Source of the DNA: Alphaproteobacteria bacterium
GTDB lineage: Bacteria > Pseudomonadota > Alphaproteobacteria > Caulobacterales > Caulobacteraceae
Length of the DNA: 64,000 bases
NCBI GenBank assembly: GCA_018821435.1
Contig: JAHJME010000023.1
Span: forward strand, 1-64,000
Direction of reading: 5' to 3'
The notes below the pieces were generated by a model. That model was not told where the DNA came from, did no database searches, and was given only the letters and a program-made list of their open reading frames with translations. The first letter of the stretch is position 1. Every line of letters starts with the position of its first letter. Positions 48,560 through 56,947 of the stretch are shown here, in pieces. The position numbers and the translations under genes are program-made.

Positions 48560-49666
48560 ATGCGCAAGGTAGCTGTCGTCGGAGCGGGCAAGATCGGTTC
48601 GACCGTCGTGGATCTGCTGGTCAGTTCGGGCGCCTACGAGGCCCTGGTGATCGACCAGTCGGCCGAGGCCCTGGCCGAGCTGGGCGGCCGCGCGCACATC
48701 GACACCGCCGCCATGGCCATCGACGATTCCGAGGCGCTGGCCGCGCGGATCGCCGGCTGCTTCGCGGTCGTGAACTGCGCGCCCTACCACCTGACCACCG
48801 CCGTCGCCCGCGCCGCCAAGGCCGCCGGCGCCCACTACCTGGACCTGACCGAGGACGTGGCCGCCAGCCGGATCGTCCGCGAGCTGGCCGTCGACTCCAC
48901 GACCGCGTTCATTCCCCAGTGCGGCCTGGCCCCCGGCTTCATCACCATCGCCGCCTGGGACTTGATCAAACACTTCGACCAGCTGCACGACGTGCGCCTG
49001 CGGGTCGGCGCCCTGCCCCGCTATCCGTCGAACGCGCTGAACTACAACCTGACCTGGTCCACGGACGGGGTGATCAACGAATACTGCGAGCCCTGCGAGG
49101 CGATCACCAACGGCAAGCTGCGCGAGACGCCGGCGCTGGAGGAGTGCGAGGAGTTCGCCCTGGACGGCGTCACCTACGAGGCCTTCAACACCTCGGGCGG
49201 CCTGGGCACCCTGTGCCACACCCTGGACGGCCAGGTGCGCAACCTGAACTACAAGACCATCCGCTATCCGGGCCACGCGGCGATCATGAAGGCGCTGCTG
49301 AACGACCTGAACCTGCGCAACCGCCGCGACGTGCTCAAGGACATCCTGGAGAACTCGGTACCGGCCACCATGCAGGACGTGGTCATCGTCTTCGTCACCG
49401 TCTCGGGGATGAAGAAGGGGCACCTGATGCAGGAGACCTACGTCAACAAGGTCTTCAGCCAAGAGATCGGCGGCGAGCTGAAGAGCGCCATCCAGATCAC
49501 CACGGCCGGCGCCATCTGCGCCGTGCTGGACATGCTGACGGACGGCTCCATCCCGTCCAGCGGCTTCATCCGGCAGGAGGACATCCCGCTGCACGCCTTC
49601 CTCGCCAACCGCTTCGGGCGCTATTACGCGCAAGACCTCCTCCCCCTCCGCGCCGCCGCCGAGTAG
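48560..49666 (+). CDS. Saccharopine dehydrogenase-family protein (saccharopine or L-lysine 6-dehydrogenase)
   Basis: 368 residues. Rossmann start KVAVVGAGKIGSTVVDLL, then VVNCAPYHLTTAVARAAKAAG, HYLDLTEDV, IPQCGLAPGF and the catalytic-domain strand IRYPGHAAIMKAL. Members convert saccharopine to 2-aminoadipate semialdehyde plus glutamate; the smaller lysine 6-dehydrogenases make the same semialdehyde from lysine directly. No lysine-ketoglutarate reductase partner is present, so I cannot choose. The next gene, 4 bp away, is the semialdehyde-oxidising ALDH7, which supports lysine breakdown either way. Confidence 0.85.
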   Translation: MRKVAVVGAGKIGSTVVDLLVSSGAYEALVIDQSAEALAELGGRAHIDTAAMAIDDSEALAARIAGCFAVVNCAPYHLTTAVARAAKAAGAHYLDLTEDVAASRIVRELAVDSTTAFIPQCGLAPGFITIAAWDLIKHFDQLHDVRLRVGALPRYPSNALNYNLTWSTDGVINEYCEPCEAITNGKLRETPALEECEEFALDGVTYEAFNTSGGLGTLCHTLDGQVRNLNYKTIRYPGHAAIMKALLNDLNLRNRRDVLKDILENSVPATMQDVVIVFVTVSGMKKGHLMQETYVNKVFSQEIGGELKSAIQITTAGAICAVLDMLTDGSIPSSGFIRQEDIPLHAFLANRFGRYYAQDLLPLRAAAE

Positions 49667-49670
49667 ACCC

Positions 49671-51194
49671 ATGACCGTGCAAAGCAAGATCACCTCCGCC
49701 TCGGCGGAAGCCGCCGCCGTTCTGGGCCGCCTCGGCGTCGCCGAGAGCCTCTGGACCGGCGGGAACCGTCCCGTCCGCTCGCCCGTCACCGGCGAGGTGA
49801 TGGCCCATGTGCATGACGCGTCGAAGGCGGACGTGGACGCCGCCATCGAGGCCGCCCACGGCGCGTTCCTCGCGTGGCGCAACGTGCCCGCCCCGCGTCG
49901 CGGCGAGCTGGTCCGGCTGTTCGGCGAGGAGCTGCGCGCGGCCAAGGCCGACCTGGCCGCCCTGGTGACCCTGGAGGCCGGCAAGGTCACCTCGGAGAGC
50001 CTGGGCGAAGTCCAGGAGATGATCGACATCTGCGACTACGCCGTCGGCCTGTCGCGCCAGCTGTTCGGCCTGACCATCGCCACCGAGCGGCCCGACCATC
50101 GGATGATGGAGACCTGGCACCCGCTGGGCGTCATCGGCATCATCTCGGCCTTCAACTTCCCCGTGGCCGTGTGGTCGTGGAACGCGGCCCTGGCCTTCGT
50201 CTGCGGCGACGCCTGTGTCTGGAAGCCGTCCGAGAAGACCCCGCTGACGGGCCTGGCGGTCCAGGCCCTGTTCGAGCGCGCCTGCGCCAAGTTCGGCGAG
50301 GTCCCGGCCGGCCTGTCGTCCGTGGTGATCGGCGGCCGTGAGGTCGGCGAGGCCCTGGTCGACCACCCGAAGGTGCCGCTGGTGTCGGCCACCGGCTCCA
50401 CCGCCATGGGCCGCGCCGTCGGCCCGAAGCTGGCCCAGCGGTTCGCCCGCGCCCTGCTGGAACTGGGCGGCAACAACGCGGCGATCATCGCGCCCACCGC
50501 CGACCTGGACCTGGCCCTGCGCGGCGTGGCCTTCGCGGCCATGGGCACCGCCGGCCAGCGCTGCACCACCCTGCGCCGCCTCTTCGTCCATGAGGGCGTG
50601 TACGACGCCTTCCTGCCGCGCCTGAAGGCGGCCTATGGTTCGGTGAAGGTGGGCGATCCCCGCGAGCAGGGCACGCTGGTCGGCCCGCTGATCGACCAAC
50701 AGGGCTTCGACCTGATGCAGAAGGCCCTGGCCGACGCCAAAGCGGCCGGCGGCAAGGTCACCGGCGGCGAGCGCGTCGAGATGGGCGAGGCGTTCTACGC
50801 GCGGCCGGCGCTGGTTGAGATGGACGCTCAGGCCGACGTCGTGAAGCGCGAGACCTTCGCGCCCATCCTCTACGTGATGAAATATCGCGAGCTGGACGAG
50901 GCGATCGCGCTGCAGAACGACGTGCCCCAGGGCCTGTCGTCATCGATCTTCACCAACGACATGCGCGAGGCCGAGATCTTCATCTCGGACCGCGGCTCGG
51001 ACTGCGGCATCGCCAACGTCAACATCGGCCCCTCGGGCGCCGAGATCGGCGGGGCTTTCGGCGGCGAGAAGGAAACCGGCGGCGGCCGCGAGGCGGGCTC
51101 GGACAGCTGGAAGGCCTACATGCGCCGCGCCACCAACACGATGAACTACGGCAAGACCCTGCCCCTGGCGCAAGGCGTACAGTTCGACGTTTAG
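49671..51194 (+). CDS. amaB: 2-aminoadipate semialdehyde dehydrogenase (ALDH7/antiquitin family)
   Basis: 507 residues. Catalytic Cys about 298 in GTAGQRCTTLRRLF, Glu in RALLELGGNNAAII, the NAD loop SATGSTAMGRAVG, and FNFPVAVWSWNAALAFVCG. The C-terminal GSDSWKAYMRRATNTMNYGK is the ALDH7/antiquitin hallmark. The enzyme oxidises 2-aminoadipate 6-semialdehyde (in equilibrium with piperideine-6-carboxylate) to 2-aminoadipate. Paired with the upstream dehydrogenase as a lysine-catabolism unit, divergent from an Lrp-type regulator. Confidence 0.9.
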   Translation: MTVQSKITSASAEAAAVLGRLGVAESLWTGGNRPVRSPVTGEVMAHVHDASKADVDAAIEAAHGAFLAWRNVPAPRRGELVRLFGEELRAAKADLAALVTLEAGKVTSESLGEVQEMIDICDYAVGLSRQLFGLTIATERPDHRMMETWHPLGVIGIISAFNFPVAVWSWNAALAFVCGDACVWKPSEKTPLTGLAVQALFERACAKFGEVPAGLSSVVIGGREVGEALVDHPKVPLVSATGSTAMGRAVGPKLAQRFARALLELGGNNAAIIAPTADLDLALRGVAFAAMGTAGQRCTTLRRLFVHEGVYDAFLPRLKAAYGSVKVGDPREQGTLVGPLIDQQGFDLMQKALADAKAAGGKVTGGERVEMGEAFYARPALVEMDAQADVVKRETFAPILYVMKYRELDEAIALQNDVPQGLSSSIFTNDMREAEIFISDRGSDCGIANVNIGPSGAEIGGAFGGEKETGGGREAGSDSWKAYMRRATNTMNYGKTLPLAQGVQFDV

Positions 51195-51203
51195 GGCATA
51201 GAT

Positions 51204-51352
51204 GCTCCTCCCCTGTCGCGAAGATGACGGGGGAGGTGGATCGTCGCGAAGCGGCGAGACGGAGGGGGCGTAAGGCGGCCTGCTCCGAGCTTGGGGCTTA
51301 ACGCCCCTCCGTCGGCTTTGCCGCCACCTCCCCCGCTTCGCAGGGGAGGAGC
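51204..51352. repeat. Gapped palindromic repeat, CTCCC family, copy 3
   Basis: The left arm (GCTCCTCCCCTG...GGGGGAGGTGG, then GACGGAGGGGG) pairs with the right arm (CGCCCCTCCGTC, then CCACCTCCCCC...CAGGGGAGGAGC) through two blocks separated by different inner bases. It fills the gap between the convergent ALDH and truncated-haemoglobin genes. It shares its layout with the copies at 16476 and 40343. Confidence 0.75.
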
Positions 51353-51366
51353 TATCGAGCGATCGT

Positions 51367-51858
51367 CTAGCGCTCGACCGCGTGCCGTTGCATCGGGGCC
51401 AGTTTGGCCAGGAAGCGGTTCTGGTCGCGGAAGCCGATCTTCTCGTGGTCCATCGCGATCTGGAGATGCTCGACCAGGGCGTTGAAGTCGGTGTTCTGGA
51501 CGCCGAGGTCCTTGTGGACGCTCTTCATGTCGCGGCCCGAGTAGGTGCAGCCGCCGTTCAGGATGTAGCAGAACTGTTCCTTCAGCGTCCGGCGCAGGCG
51601 GACCATGTCGTGCGCCTCGAAGATTTCCTTGATGCGGGGATCCTTGAGGCTGAGGTCGACCAGCTCGTCCACGACGCGATCCACGCCGGCCTGGCCGTGG
51701 AAAGCCTTCCACATGGTGTCGCCCTCGAAGGGCTTCGCGCCGGCGTTGGCGTTGGACGGCGCGTACGGATCGACAGCTTCTTCGTTGGGGTGCTGCGGAT
51801 TGGGATTTTCCGGCGCGCCGGCGGCGAGCGCGGCGACCATGATCAGGGCGGTGAGCAT
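51367..51858 (-). CDS. Exported group I truncated haemoglobin
   Basis: 163 residues. A signal-like N-terminus (MLTALIMVAALAAGA) and a Pro/Asn linker precede a 2-on-2 globin: MWKAFHGQAGVDRVVDELVDLSLKDPRIKEIFE, then RRTLKEQFCYILNGGCTYSGRDMKSVHKDLGV with the proximal His in SVH, and the final helix ending LAKLAPM. Most truncated haemoglobins are cytoplasmic, so predicted export is unusual. Two Cys (QFC, GGC) could pair in the periplasm. Its ATG overlaps the stop of the DUF3034 gene (TGATG). Expected to bind O2 or NO. Confidence 0.87.
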   Translation of the reverse strand: MLTALIMVAALAAGAPENPNPQHPNEEAVDPYAPSNANAGAKPFEGDTMWKAFHGQAGVDRVVDELVDLSLKDPRIKEIFEAHDMVRLRRTLKEQFCYILNGGCTYSGRDMKSVHKDLGVQNTDFNALVEHLQIAMDHEKIGFRDQNRFLAKLAPMQRHAVER

Positions 51859-52733
51859 CAGAAACCTGCCTGGAGCGAGAGGTAGAGGCCGCGCTGGCCC
51901 TTGAAGGTGGCGATGGTCCCGAGGTCGGCATAGCCGGCGGTGACCGAGAGGTTCTTGTTCACGGCGTAGGCCGCGAACAGGTCCCACCAATCGTCTTCCT
52001 TGAGGCCCAGGTTGTTGGGCTTGGTGCGGTATTCGCCGCCGACCAGCAGGCGCTTGGAGACCAGCACGCCGGCCGAGCCTTCGAACTGGAGCGTGTAGTC
52101 GTCCTTGCCGCCGGGACCGCCGAAGCCCAGCAGGCCGGTCTGGTTGGCCTTGGTGGCGCGCACCGTGCCGTTCAGCACAACGCTTTCCGCCAGCAGCACC
52201 TTGGTCGCCGAGACGTAGTAGTCGACGCCCTTGTCGTCCTGGCCGCCCAGGAAGGCGATGACCGGGGCCTTGTCGACGTTCTTGTACTGCAGGCCCACGG
52301 CGACCTGCGGGACCCAGGTGTCCTGGTTGTAGACCGCGTCGCCCAGCACCCGGACCTTCGCGCCCAGCACGTCCTGGTGGAAGGTGAAGCCCTTGCCCAG
52401 GCCCAGCTTGGCGCCGGTGCCCTGGGTGTCGAACGCCTGGCGGGTGTAGGACAGCTCGATGCGGTCGTAGAACCCGACCGAGGCCCCATAGGCGCGGAAC
52501 TGGTAGTCCGGCAGCGCGACCAGCGTGCCGTGGACATTGCCGCCGATCCCGTCGCGGGTTTCGTAGCCGGTGATGGTGGCCCACGTCGACAGGCCGCCGC
52601 CGCCGGCGCCTTCGACGCTGGTGACCCCACCGGTCAGCAATAGCTTGCCCAGCGGGCGCAATTCGTCCGCCGCAGATGATCCCGCCATGAGCGACAACAC
52701 CCCTAGGGCGAGTAAAGATATACGCACAACCAT
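51858..52733 (-). CDS. DUF3034-family outer-membrane beta-barrel protein
   Basis: 291 residues. Signal peptide ending near GSSAADE, then strands typical of a small barrel: LLLTGGVTSVEGAGGGGLSTWA, GASVGFYDRIELSYTRQAF, and the C-terminal YLSLQAGF with terminal Phe. The GAGGGGL-x-x-WA and GFYDRIELS segments match what I recall of DUF3034. Function unknown; the family is often found with a methylamine-utilisation-type cupredoxin and an EAL/GGDEF protein, as here. GGAG precedes the ATG. First gene of the transcript that includes the truncated haemoglobin. Confidence 0.82.
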   Translation of the reverse strand: MVVRISLLALGVLSLMAGSSAADELRPLGKLLLTGGVTSVEGAGGGGLSTWATITGYETRDGIGGNVHGTLVALPDYQFRAYGASVGFYDRIELSYTRQAFDTQGTGAKLGLGKGFTFHQDVLGAKVRVLGDAVYNQDTWVPQVAVGLQYKNVDKAPVIAFLGGQDDKGVDYYVSATKVLLAESVVLNGTVRATKANQTGLLGFGGPGGKDDYTLQFEGSAGVLVSKRLLVGGEYRTKPNNLGLKEDDWWDLFAAYAVNKNLSVTAGYADLGTIATFKGQRGLYLSLQAGF

Positions 52734-52750
52734 TAGTGCAACTCCGACGC

Positions 52751-52771
52751 TTAGTGCTGGCGCTTCACTAA
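52751..52771. promoter_or_regulatory. TTAGTG-N9-CACTAA dyad in the DUF3034/cupredoxin divergent region
   Basis: Perfect 6-bp inverted arms with a 9-bp spacer, plus a third TTAGTGC at 52733-52739 touching the DUF3034 start codon, 18 bp from the second. AT-rich arms stand out in this high-GC DNA. Candidate operator controlling both directions. Confidence 0.45.
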
Positions 52772-52821
52772 ACCGGAGGTATTTAAAACTGGGTCAACGT
52801 CCCGATGCTACTGAGGCGACC

Positions 52822-53436
52822 ATGCGCACGACAATGCTCGCCCTCGCCGCCCTCTTCATCGCCACCTCGGCCTCCGCCGGCGACGTCACCGTCGACGTGC
52901 GCGACACCGCAGGCAAACCCGTGCCCAACGCCGTGGTCATGATCCGCCCCGCGGGCGGCGTCCCGGCGGGCAAGCCGATGAAGGTGAGCTGGCCGATGGT
53001 GATGGCCCAGCAGAACATCCAGTTCGCCCCTTACGTCCTCATCGTGCCGCTGGGCTCGTCGGTCAGCTTTCCCAACAAGGACAAGGTCCGCCACCACGTC
53101 TACTCGTTCTCGGCCCCGAAGAAGTTCGAGCTGAAGCTGTACGGCAAGGACGAGAGCCGTTCGATCGTGTTCGACAAACCGGGCGCCGTCTCGCTGGGCT
53201 GCAACATCCACGACACCATGATCGCCTTCATCTACGTCACCGAGACGCCCTATGCGATGAAGTCGGGGGCGGATGGCGCGGCGACCGTGCAGGACGTGCC
53301 GGCCGGCGGCGGACAGCTGATGGTCTGGCATCCGGACCTGAAGGCCAAGGTCCCGGTCGGCCGCGCCCTGGCCGTGGCGGGCGCCACGCAACGCACCTCG
53401 ATCGTGCTGGATCTGCGGCCCTCGCTGGCGCGGTAG
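52822..53436 (+). CDS. Cupredoxin-like 'methylamine utilisation' protein, periplasmic
   Basis: 204 residues. Signal peptide cleaved after IATSASA. An N-terminal Ig/carboxypeptidase-regulatory-like strand set (DVTVDVRDTAGKPVPNAVVMI) merges with a cupredoxin fold: VSFPNKDKVRHHVYSF supplies the first His, and SLGCNIHDTMIAFIYV supplies Cys, His and Met, a complete type 1 copper ligand set. Annotated in relatives as methylamine utilisation protein, but no mau genes are present. GAGG 6 nt upstream sets the start. Divergent from DUF3034; convergent with the EAL gene, 7 bp apart. Probably an electron-transfer or copper-sensing protein. Confidence 0.85.
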   Translation: MRTTMLALAALFIATSASAGDVTVDVRDTAGKPVPNAVVMIRPAGGVPAGKPMKVSWPMVMAQQNIQFAPYVLIVPLGSSVSFPNKDKVRHHVYSFSAPKKFELKLYGKDESRSIVFDKPGAVSLGCNIHDTMIAFIYVTETPYAMKSGADGAATVQDVPAGGGQLMVWHPDLKAKVPVGRALAVAGATQRTSIVLDLRPSLAR

Positions 53437-53443
53437 AAGGCGA

Positions 53444-55849
53444 CTAAGCCCTGTTCCTCACCTGCGCCTGATCCTCGGCCAGGAAGTCGAACAGCTGGTC
53501 CAGCGGTTGCGGCCGGGCGATCAGATAGCCCTGGGCCATGTCGCAGCCCATGGCGACCAGCACCGAGAAGCAGTCCTCGGTCTCGATCCCCTCGGCCACG
53601 ACCTTCAGGCCCAGGCTGTGCGCGAGGTCGATGGTCGAGCGGACGATCAGGGCGTCGCGCTGGCTGACCGTCACGTCCTTGACGATGGAGCGGTCCAGCT
53701 TCAGCTCCTGACCCCGGATCTGCTTGAGATAGGCCAGAGACGACAGGCCCGAGCCATAGTCGTCGATGGAGATCGAGACGCCCATGTCGGCGAAGGCGTC
53801 CAGCATCGCCAGCGCCACCTCCGGGTTCTCGATGACCGCCGTCTCGGTGACCTCGAAACAGACCTTGCCCACCGCGTCCTTCAGCACCTCGGCGCAGAAG
53901 TCGACGAAGTCGGGCTCGCCCAGCACCCGGCCCGAGATGTTGACCGCCACACTGATCTCGTGACCGCGCTCGGCCAGGGCGCGCTGGTCGTCGATGGCGC
54001 GGCGCACGACCCATTCGGTCAGGGCGCGGATGTGGCCGGTCTCCTCGGCCATGGTGATGAAGACATCGGGGAAGATCATCCCACGCGTGGGGTGGTTCCA
54101 GCGCACCAGGGCTTCCGTGCCGGTCACCGCGCGCTGGCGCATGTCGTATTTCGGCTGATGCCACAGGACCAGCTGGTCCTGCAGGATGCCGGTCAGCAGG
54201 TTCGACATCAGGCTGAGGTTCGCCGCCGGATCGCCATAGGCCTCGGCGTCGAACACGGCGGTCTTGCGCCGGCTGGAGCGGGCCTGGTCCAGGGCGATGC
54301 TGGCGCGCTCCACCGAGGCGCCGACGTCGGCGCCGTCGAGGGGCGTGACCCCGACGCTCAGCGCCACGTCGATGGGCTCGCCTGCCACCCGCACCGGCTG
54401 TTCCAGGGCGTCCAGCAGGCGCTGCACGTCGTCCAGGGCCGCGGCCTCGCCGTCGGCGATCAGCACGAAGCCCAGCATGTCGGCCGAGATCCGCGCCACG
54501 CCGCAGGTGGGCGCCAGGCCGCCCAGGCGGTTGCCGACCATGCGCACGGTCTGGGCCGCCAGCTTGTGGCCGATCGCGTGACGCATGTGGCTGAAACGGT
54601 CGAGGCCCAGGGCGCAGACGAACACCTGGCCCTCGGGCCAGTCGCTGAACCCTTCCACCACGCGCTCCAGCGCCAGGCGGTTGGGCAGGCCGGTGTCCCC
54701 GTCATGCAGGGCCAGGTGGGTGATCTTGCGCTCGCGCTCGCGCATCTCGGCGGCCATGGCGTTGAAGCTCTGCGACAGCCGGCCGATCTCGTCGGCGCTC
54801 TCGATGGCGACCTGGGCGTCCTCGCCGCGCTGCAGCCGGTGGGCCGCCTCGTCCAGTTCGGAGATCGGCCGGGTGACGCCGCGGGCCAGCGCCCAGCTCC
54901 CCCAGCTGACCACCGCCAGGCCACCCAGCCCCAGCAGGACCACGATCACCAGCAGCGGCTGGTAGGGTTTCAGCGCCAGCGCCAGCGGATAGCGCAACAG
55001 CAGCACCGCGCCGCCGTCGGCCTCGATGGCCGGCAGGCGCTTGACCAGCGCCACGGTGCGCCCGGTCTTCAGGTTCAGGATTTCGGGCGCGGCGCCCGCT
55101 TTCAGCGAGCCGTCGATCACCCGGCGAACGGCCGGCGTCTTCAGCTCGGCCGGGATCTTCGGATTGGTCCAGGCGCCGCCCGCCGCGCGGTGCAGCACCA
55201 TGGCGTTCAGCGGAATGGCCGACAGCCGCTCCAGCGCCTGCATCTCCTTGGCGTCCAGCTTCACGGCGAACACCACCCAGCCGATCAGTTCGGGCGACAG
55301 GACCGGCGCGCTGACCAGCTGGTAGGGCTGGCCGCCCAGCATGAAGACGCCGGACGGATCGTCGGCGGTCTCGAAGGCCTTGTAGAGCGCGGCGCGGTCG
55401 GCGGGGGCGAAGTTGGCGCCGATCACCTGGCCGTCGGCGTCGACCATGAAGGCGTAGTCCACGCCCATGCGATTGCGCAGGTTCTCCAGCGCCGAGGCGA
55501 TGGTCGGCGCATCGCCCGTCGCCGCCGCCGCGCGGAAGCCGAAGTCGCGGGACAGCAGGCTGGCGCCTTCCTGCAGGCGCTCGGACCGCAGCGTCCAGAC
55601 CCGGTCGAACACCGTGCCCGTGGCGGCCAGTTCGCCGCGCACCTGACGCTCGGCGGCGCCCGAGATCGCGAAGAACACCGCCAGCGAAACCACCAGCAGC
55701 ACCACCCCGAACAAGGCGGCGTACAGCACGGTCAGCCGGGTCGAGAGGCGCTTGAATTTGCTGGGACCGAGCCTGGCGTGCGGCCACGCCGCGGCGACCG
55801 CACGAGCGGCGGCGGCGAGCACGGAGGAGAGGGGCGCAGGCAAGCGCAT
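53444..55849 (-). CDS. Membrane c-di-GMP phosphodiesterase with degenerate GGDEF (HAMP-GGDEF-EAL)
   Basis: 801 residues. TM1 about 38-62 (TVLYAALFGVVLLVVSLAVFF), a periplasmic sensor about 65-300, TM2 about 302-325, HAMP (LARGVTRPISELDEAAHRL), then GGDEF and EAL domains. The GGDEF loop reads RISADMLGF, so cyclase activity is not expected. The EAL domain keeps GTEALVRWNHP (Glu about 579), AVNISGR, EVTETAVIEN, DDYGSGLSSLAYLK, KLDRSIV and VVAEGIET, so it should hydrolyse c-di-GMP. It neighbours the cupredoxin/DUF3034/haemoglobin group, which may feed its periplasmic sensor. Confidence 0.92.
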   Translation of the reverse strand: MRLPAPLSSVLAAAARAVAAAWPHARLGPSKFKRLSTRLTVLYAALFGVVLLVVSLAVFFAISGAAERQVRGELAATGTVFDRVWTLRSERLQEGASLLSRDFGFRAAAATGDAPTIASALENLRNRMGVDYAFMVDADGQVIGANFAPADRAALYKAFETADDPSGVFMLGGQPYQLVSAPVLSPELIGWVVFAVKLDAKEMQALERLSAIPLNAMVLHRAAGGAWTNPKIPAELKTPAVRRVIDGSLKAGAAPEILNLKTGRTVALVKRLPAIEADGGAVLLLRYPLALALKPYQPLLVIVVLLGLGGLAVVSWGSWALARGVTRPISELDEAAHRLQRGEDAQVAIESADEIGRLSQSFNAMAAEMRERERKITHLALHDGDTGLPNRLALERVVEGFSDWPEGQVFVCALGLDRFSHMRHAIGHKLAAQTVRMVGNRLGGLAPTCGVARISADMLGFVLIADGEAAALDDVQRLLDALEQPVRVAGEPIDVALSVGVTPLDGADVGASVERASIALDQARSSRRKTAVFDAEAYGDPAANLSLMSNLLTGILQDQLVLWHQPKYDMRQRAVTGTEALVRWNHPTRGMIFPDVFITMAEETGHIRALTEWVVRRAIDDQRALAERGHEISVAVNISGRVLGEPDFVDFCAEVLKDAVGKVCFEVTETAVIENPEVALAMLDAFADMGVSISIDDYGSGLSSLAYLKQIRGQELKLDRSIVKDVTVSQRDALIVRSTIDLAHSLGLKVVAEGIETEDCFSVLVAMGCDMAQGYLIARPQPLDQLFDFLAEDQAQVRNRA

Positions 55850-55884
55850 CCTTCCGCCTTACCCGCCTTTCCTGAATCCGCCGT

Positions 55885-55907
55885 AAAGTCTGAATTCGAA
55901 AGACTTT
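55885..55907. promoter_or_regulatory. AAAGTCT-N9-AGACTTT dyad in the EAL/MoxR divergent region
   Basis: Perfect 7-bp inverted arms around GAATTCGAA, whose own centre (GAATTC/TTCGAA) is symmetric. It lies 36 bp from the EAL start codon and about 87 bp from the MoxR start. TTCGAAAGAC is repeated directly at about 55977-55987. Candidate operator; no regulator gene is adjacent. Confidence 0.4.
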
Positions 55908-55993
55908 CGCCAGCCGCTCAAACAGTCGTTTGCCTGAGGCCGGCGCGCTTGGCACAATCGGCTTTTCAGACCGCCATTTCGAAAGACCCTGTT

Positions 55994-56947
55994 TTGACCA
56001 TTTCCCCTCCGGCGGCTTCGGCCGACGCCGCCGACCCGTTGGCCTCCGTCGAGGCCCTGATCGCGGGCCTGGGCTCGGTCGGCTACATTTCCTCGCGCCG
56101 CATCGCCACCGCGCTCTACATGGCCGTGAAGCTGGAGAAGCCCATCCTGGTCGAGGGCTCGGCCGGCGTCGGCAAGACCGAACTGGCCCTCTCGACCGCC
56201 GCCCTGCTGGGCCTGCCGCTGATCCGGATGCAGTGCTACGAGGGCCTGGACGAGTCCAAGGCGCTGTACGAGTGGAAGTACGGCAAGCAGCTGCTCTACA
56301 CCCAGATCCTGAAGGACCGGATGGGCGAGCAGCTGGCGGATGCGCCCAGCATGGACGCCGCCATGGACCGCCTGCACGGCATGGGCGACCTCTTCTTCTC
56401 CGAACCCTTCCTGGAGCCGCGCCCGCTGATGAAGGCGTTGCGCGAGGACGGCGGCTGCGTGCTGCTGATCGACGAGATCGACAAGTCGGACGAGGCGTTC
56501 GAGGCGTTTCTCCTGGAGGTGCTGTCGGCGTATCAGGTCTCGGTGCCGGAACTCGGCGTCATCAAGGCCAAGACCCCGCCGCTGGTGTTCCTGACCTCCA
56601 ACAACGTCCGCGACCTGGGCGACGCCCTGAAGCGCCGCTGCCTGCACCTGCACATCCCGCTGCCGGAAGCGGCGCTGGAGGAGCGGATCGTCGCGGCCCG
56701 GGTGCCGGGGATCGAGGCCAAGCTGACCCGCGAGTTGGTGGCCTTCGTCCAGACGCTGCGCACCCTGGACCTGCGCAAGTCGCCGTCGATCTCCGAGACC
56801 GTGGACTGGGCCCGCGCCCTGGTGCTGCTGCACGCCGACAGCCTGTCGCCCGACGTGGTCCGCGACACGCTGAACGTGATCCTGAAGTTCGAGCAGGACA
56901 TCGTGGCGGTGGAGCCGCAGGTGGTCGAGCTGCTGCACAAGCGCTGA
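55994..56947 (+). CDS. MoxR-type AAA+ ATPase
   Basis: 317 residues. Walker A EGSAGVGKTELAL (Lys about 61), Walker B GGCVLLIDEIDKSDEAFE, sensor 1 PLVFLTSNNVRDLGDALKRRC. The start is set at TTG 55994, with GAAAGA about 8 nt upstream; no ATG gives the complete N-terminus and the longer upstream frame is antisense to the EAL gene. MoxR proteins are chaperone-like ATPases that act with a VWA-domain partner, here the next gene (TGATG overlap), to activate or metallate a target enzyme. Confidence 0.9.
   Translation: MTISPPAASADAADPLASVEALIAGLGSVGYISSRRIATALYMAVKLEKPILVEGSAGVGKTELALSTAALLGLPLIRMQCYEGLDESKALYEWKYGKQLLYTQILKDRMGEQLADAPSMDAAMDRLHGMGDLFFSEPFLEPRPLMKALREDGGCVLLIDEIDKSDEAFEAFLLEVLSAYQVSVPELGVIKAKTPPLVFLTSNNVRDLGDALKRRCLHLHIPLPEAALEERIVAARVPGIEAKLTRELVAFVQTLRTLDLRKSPSISETVDWARALVLLHADSLSPDVVRDTLNVILKFEQDIVAVEPQVVELLHKR

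Noticed and set aside
53507-55993. Upstream extension of the MoxR frame by about 830 codons.
   Set aside because: Entirely antisense to the EAL gene, with no MoxR-like sequence before the TTG at 55994.
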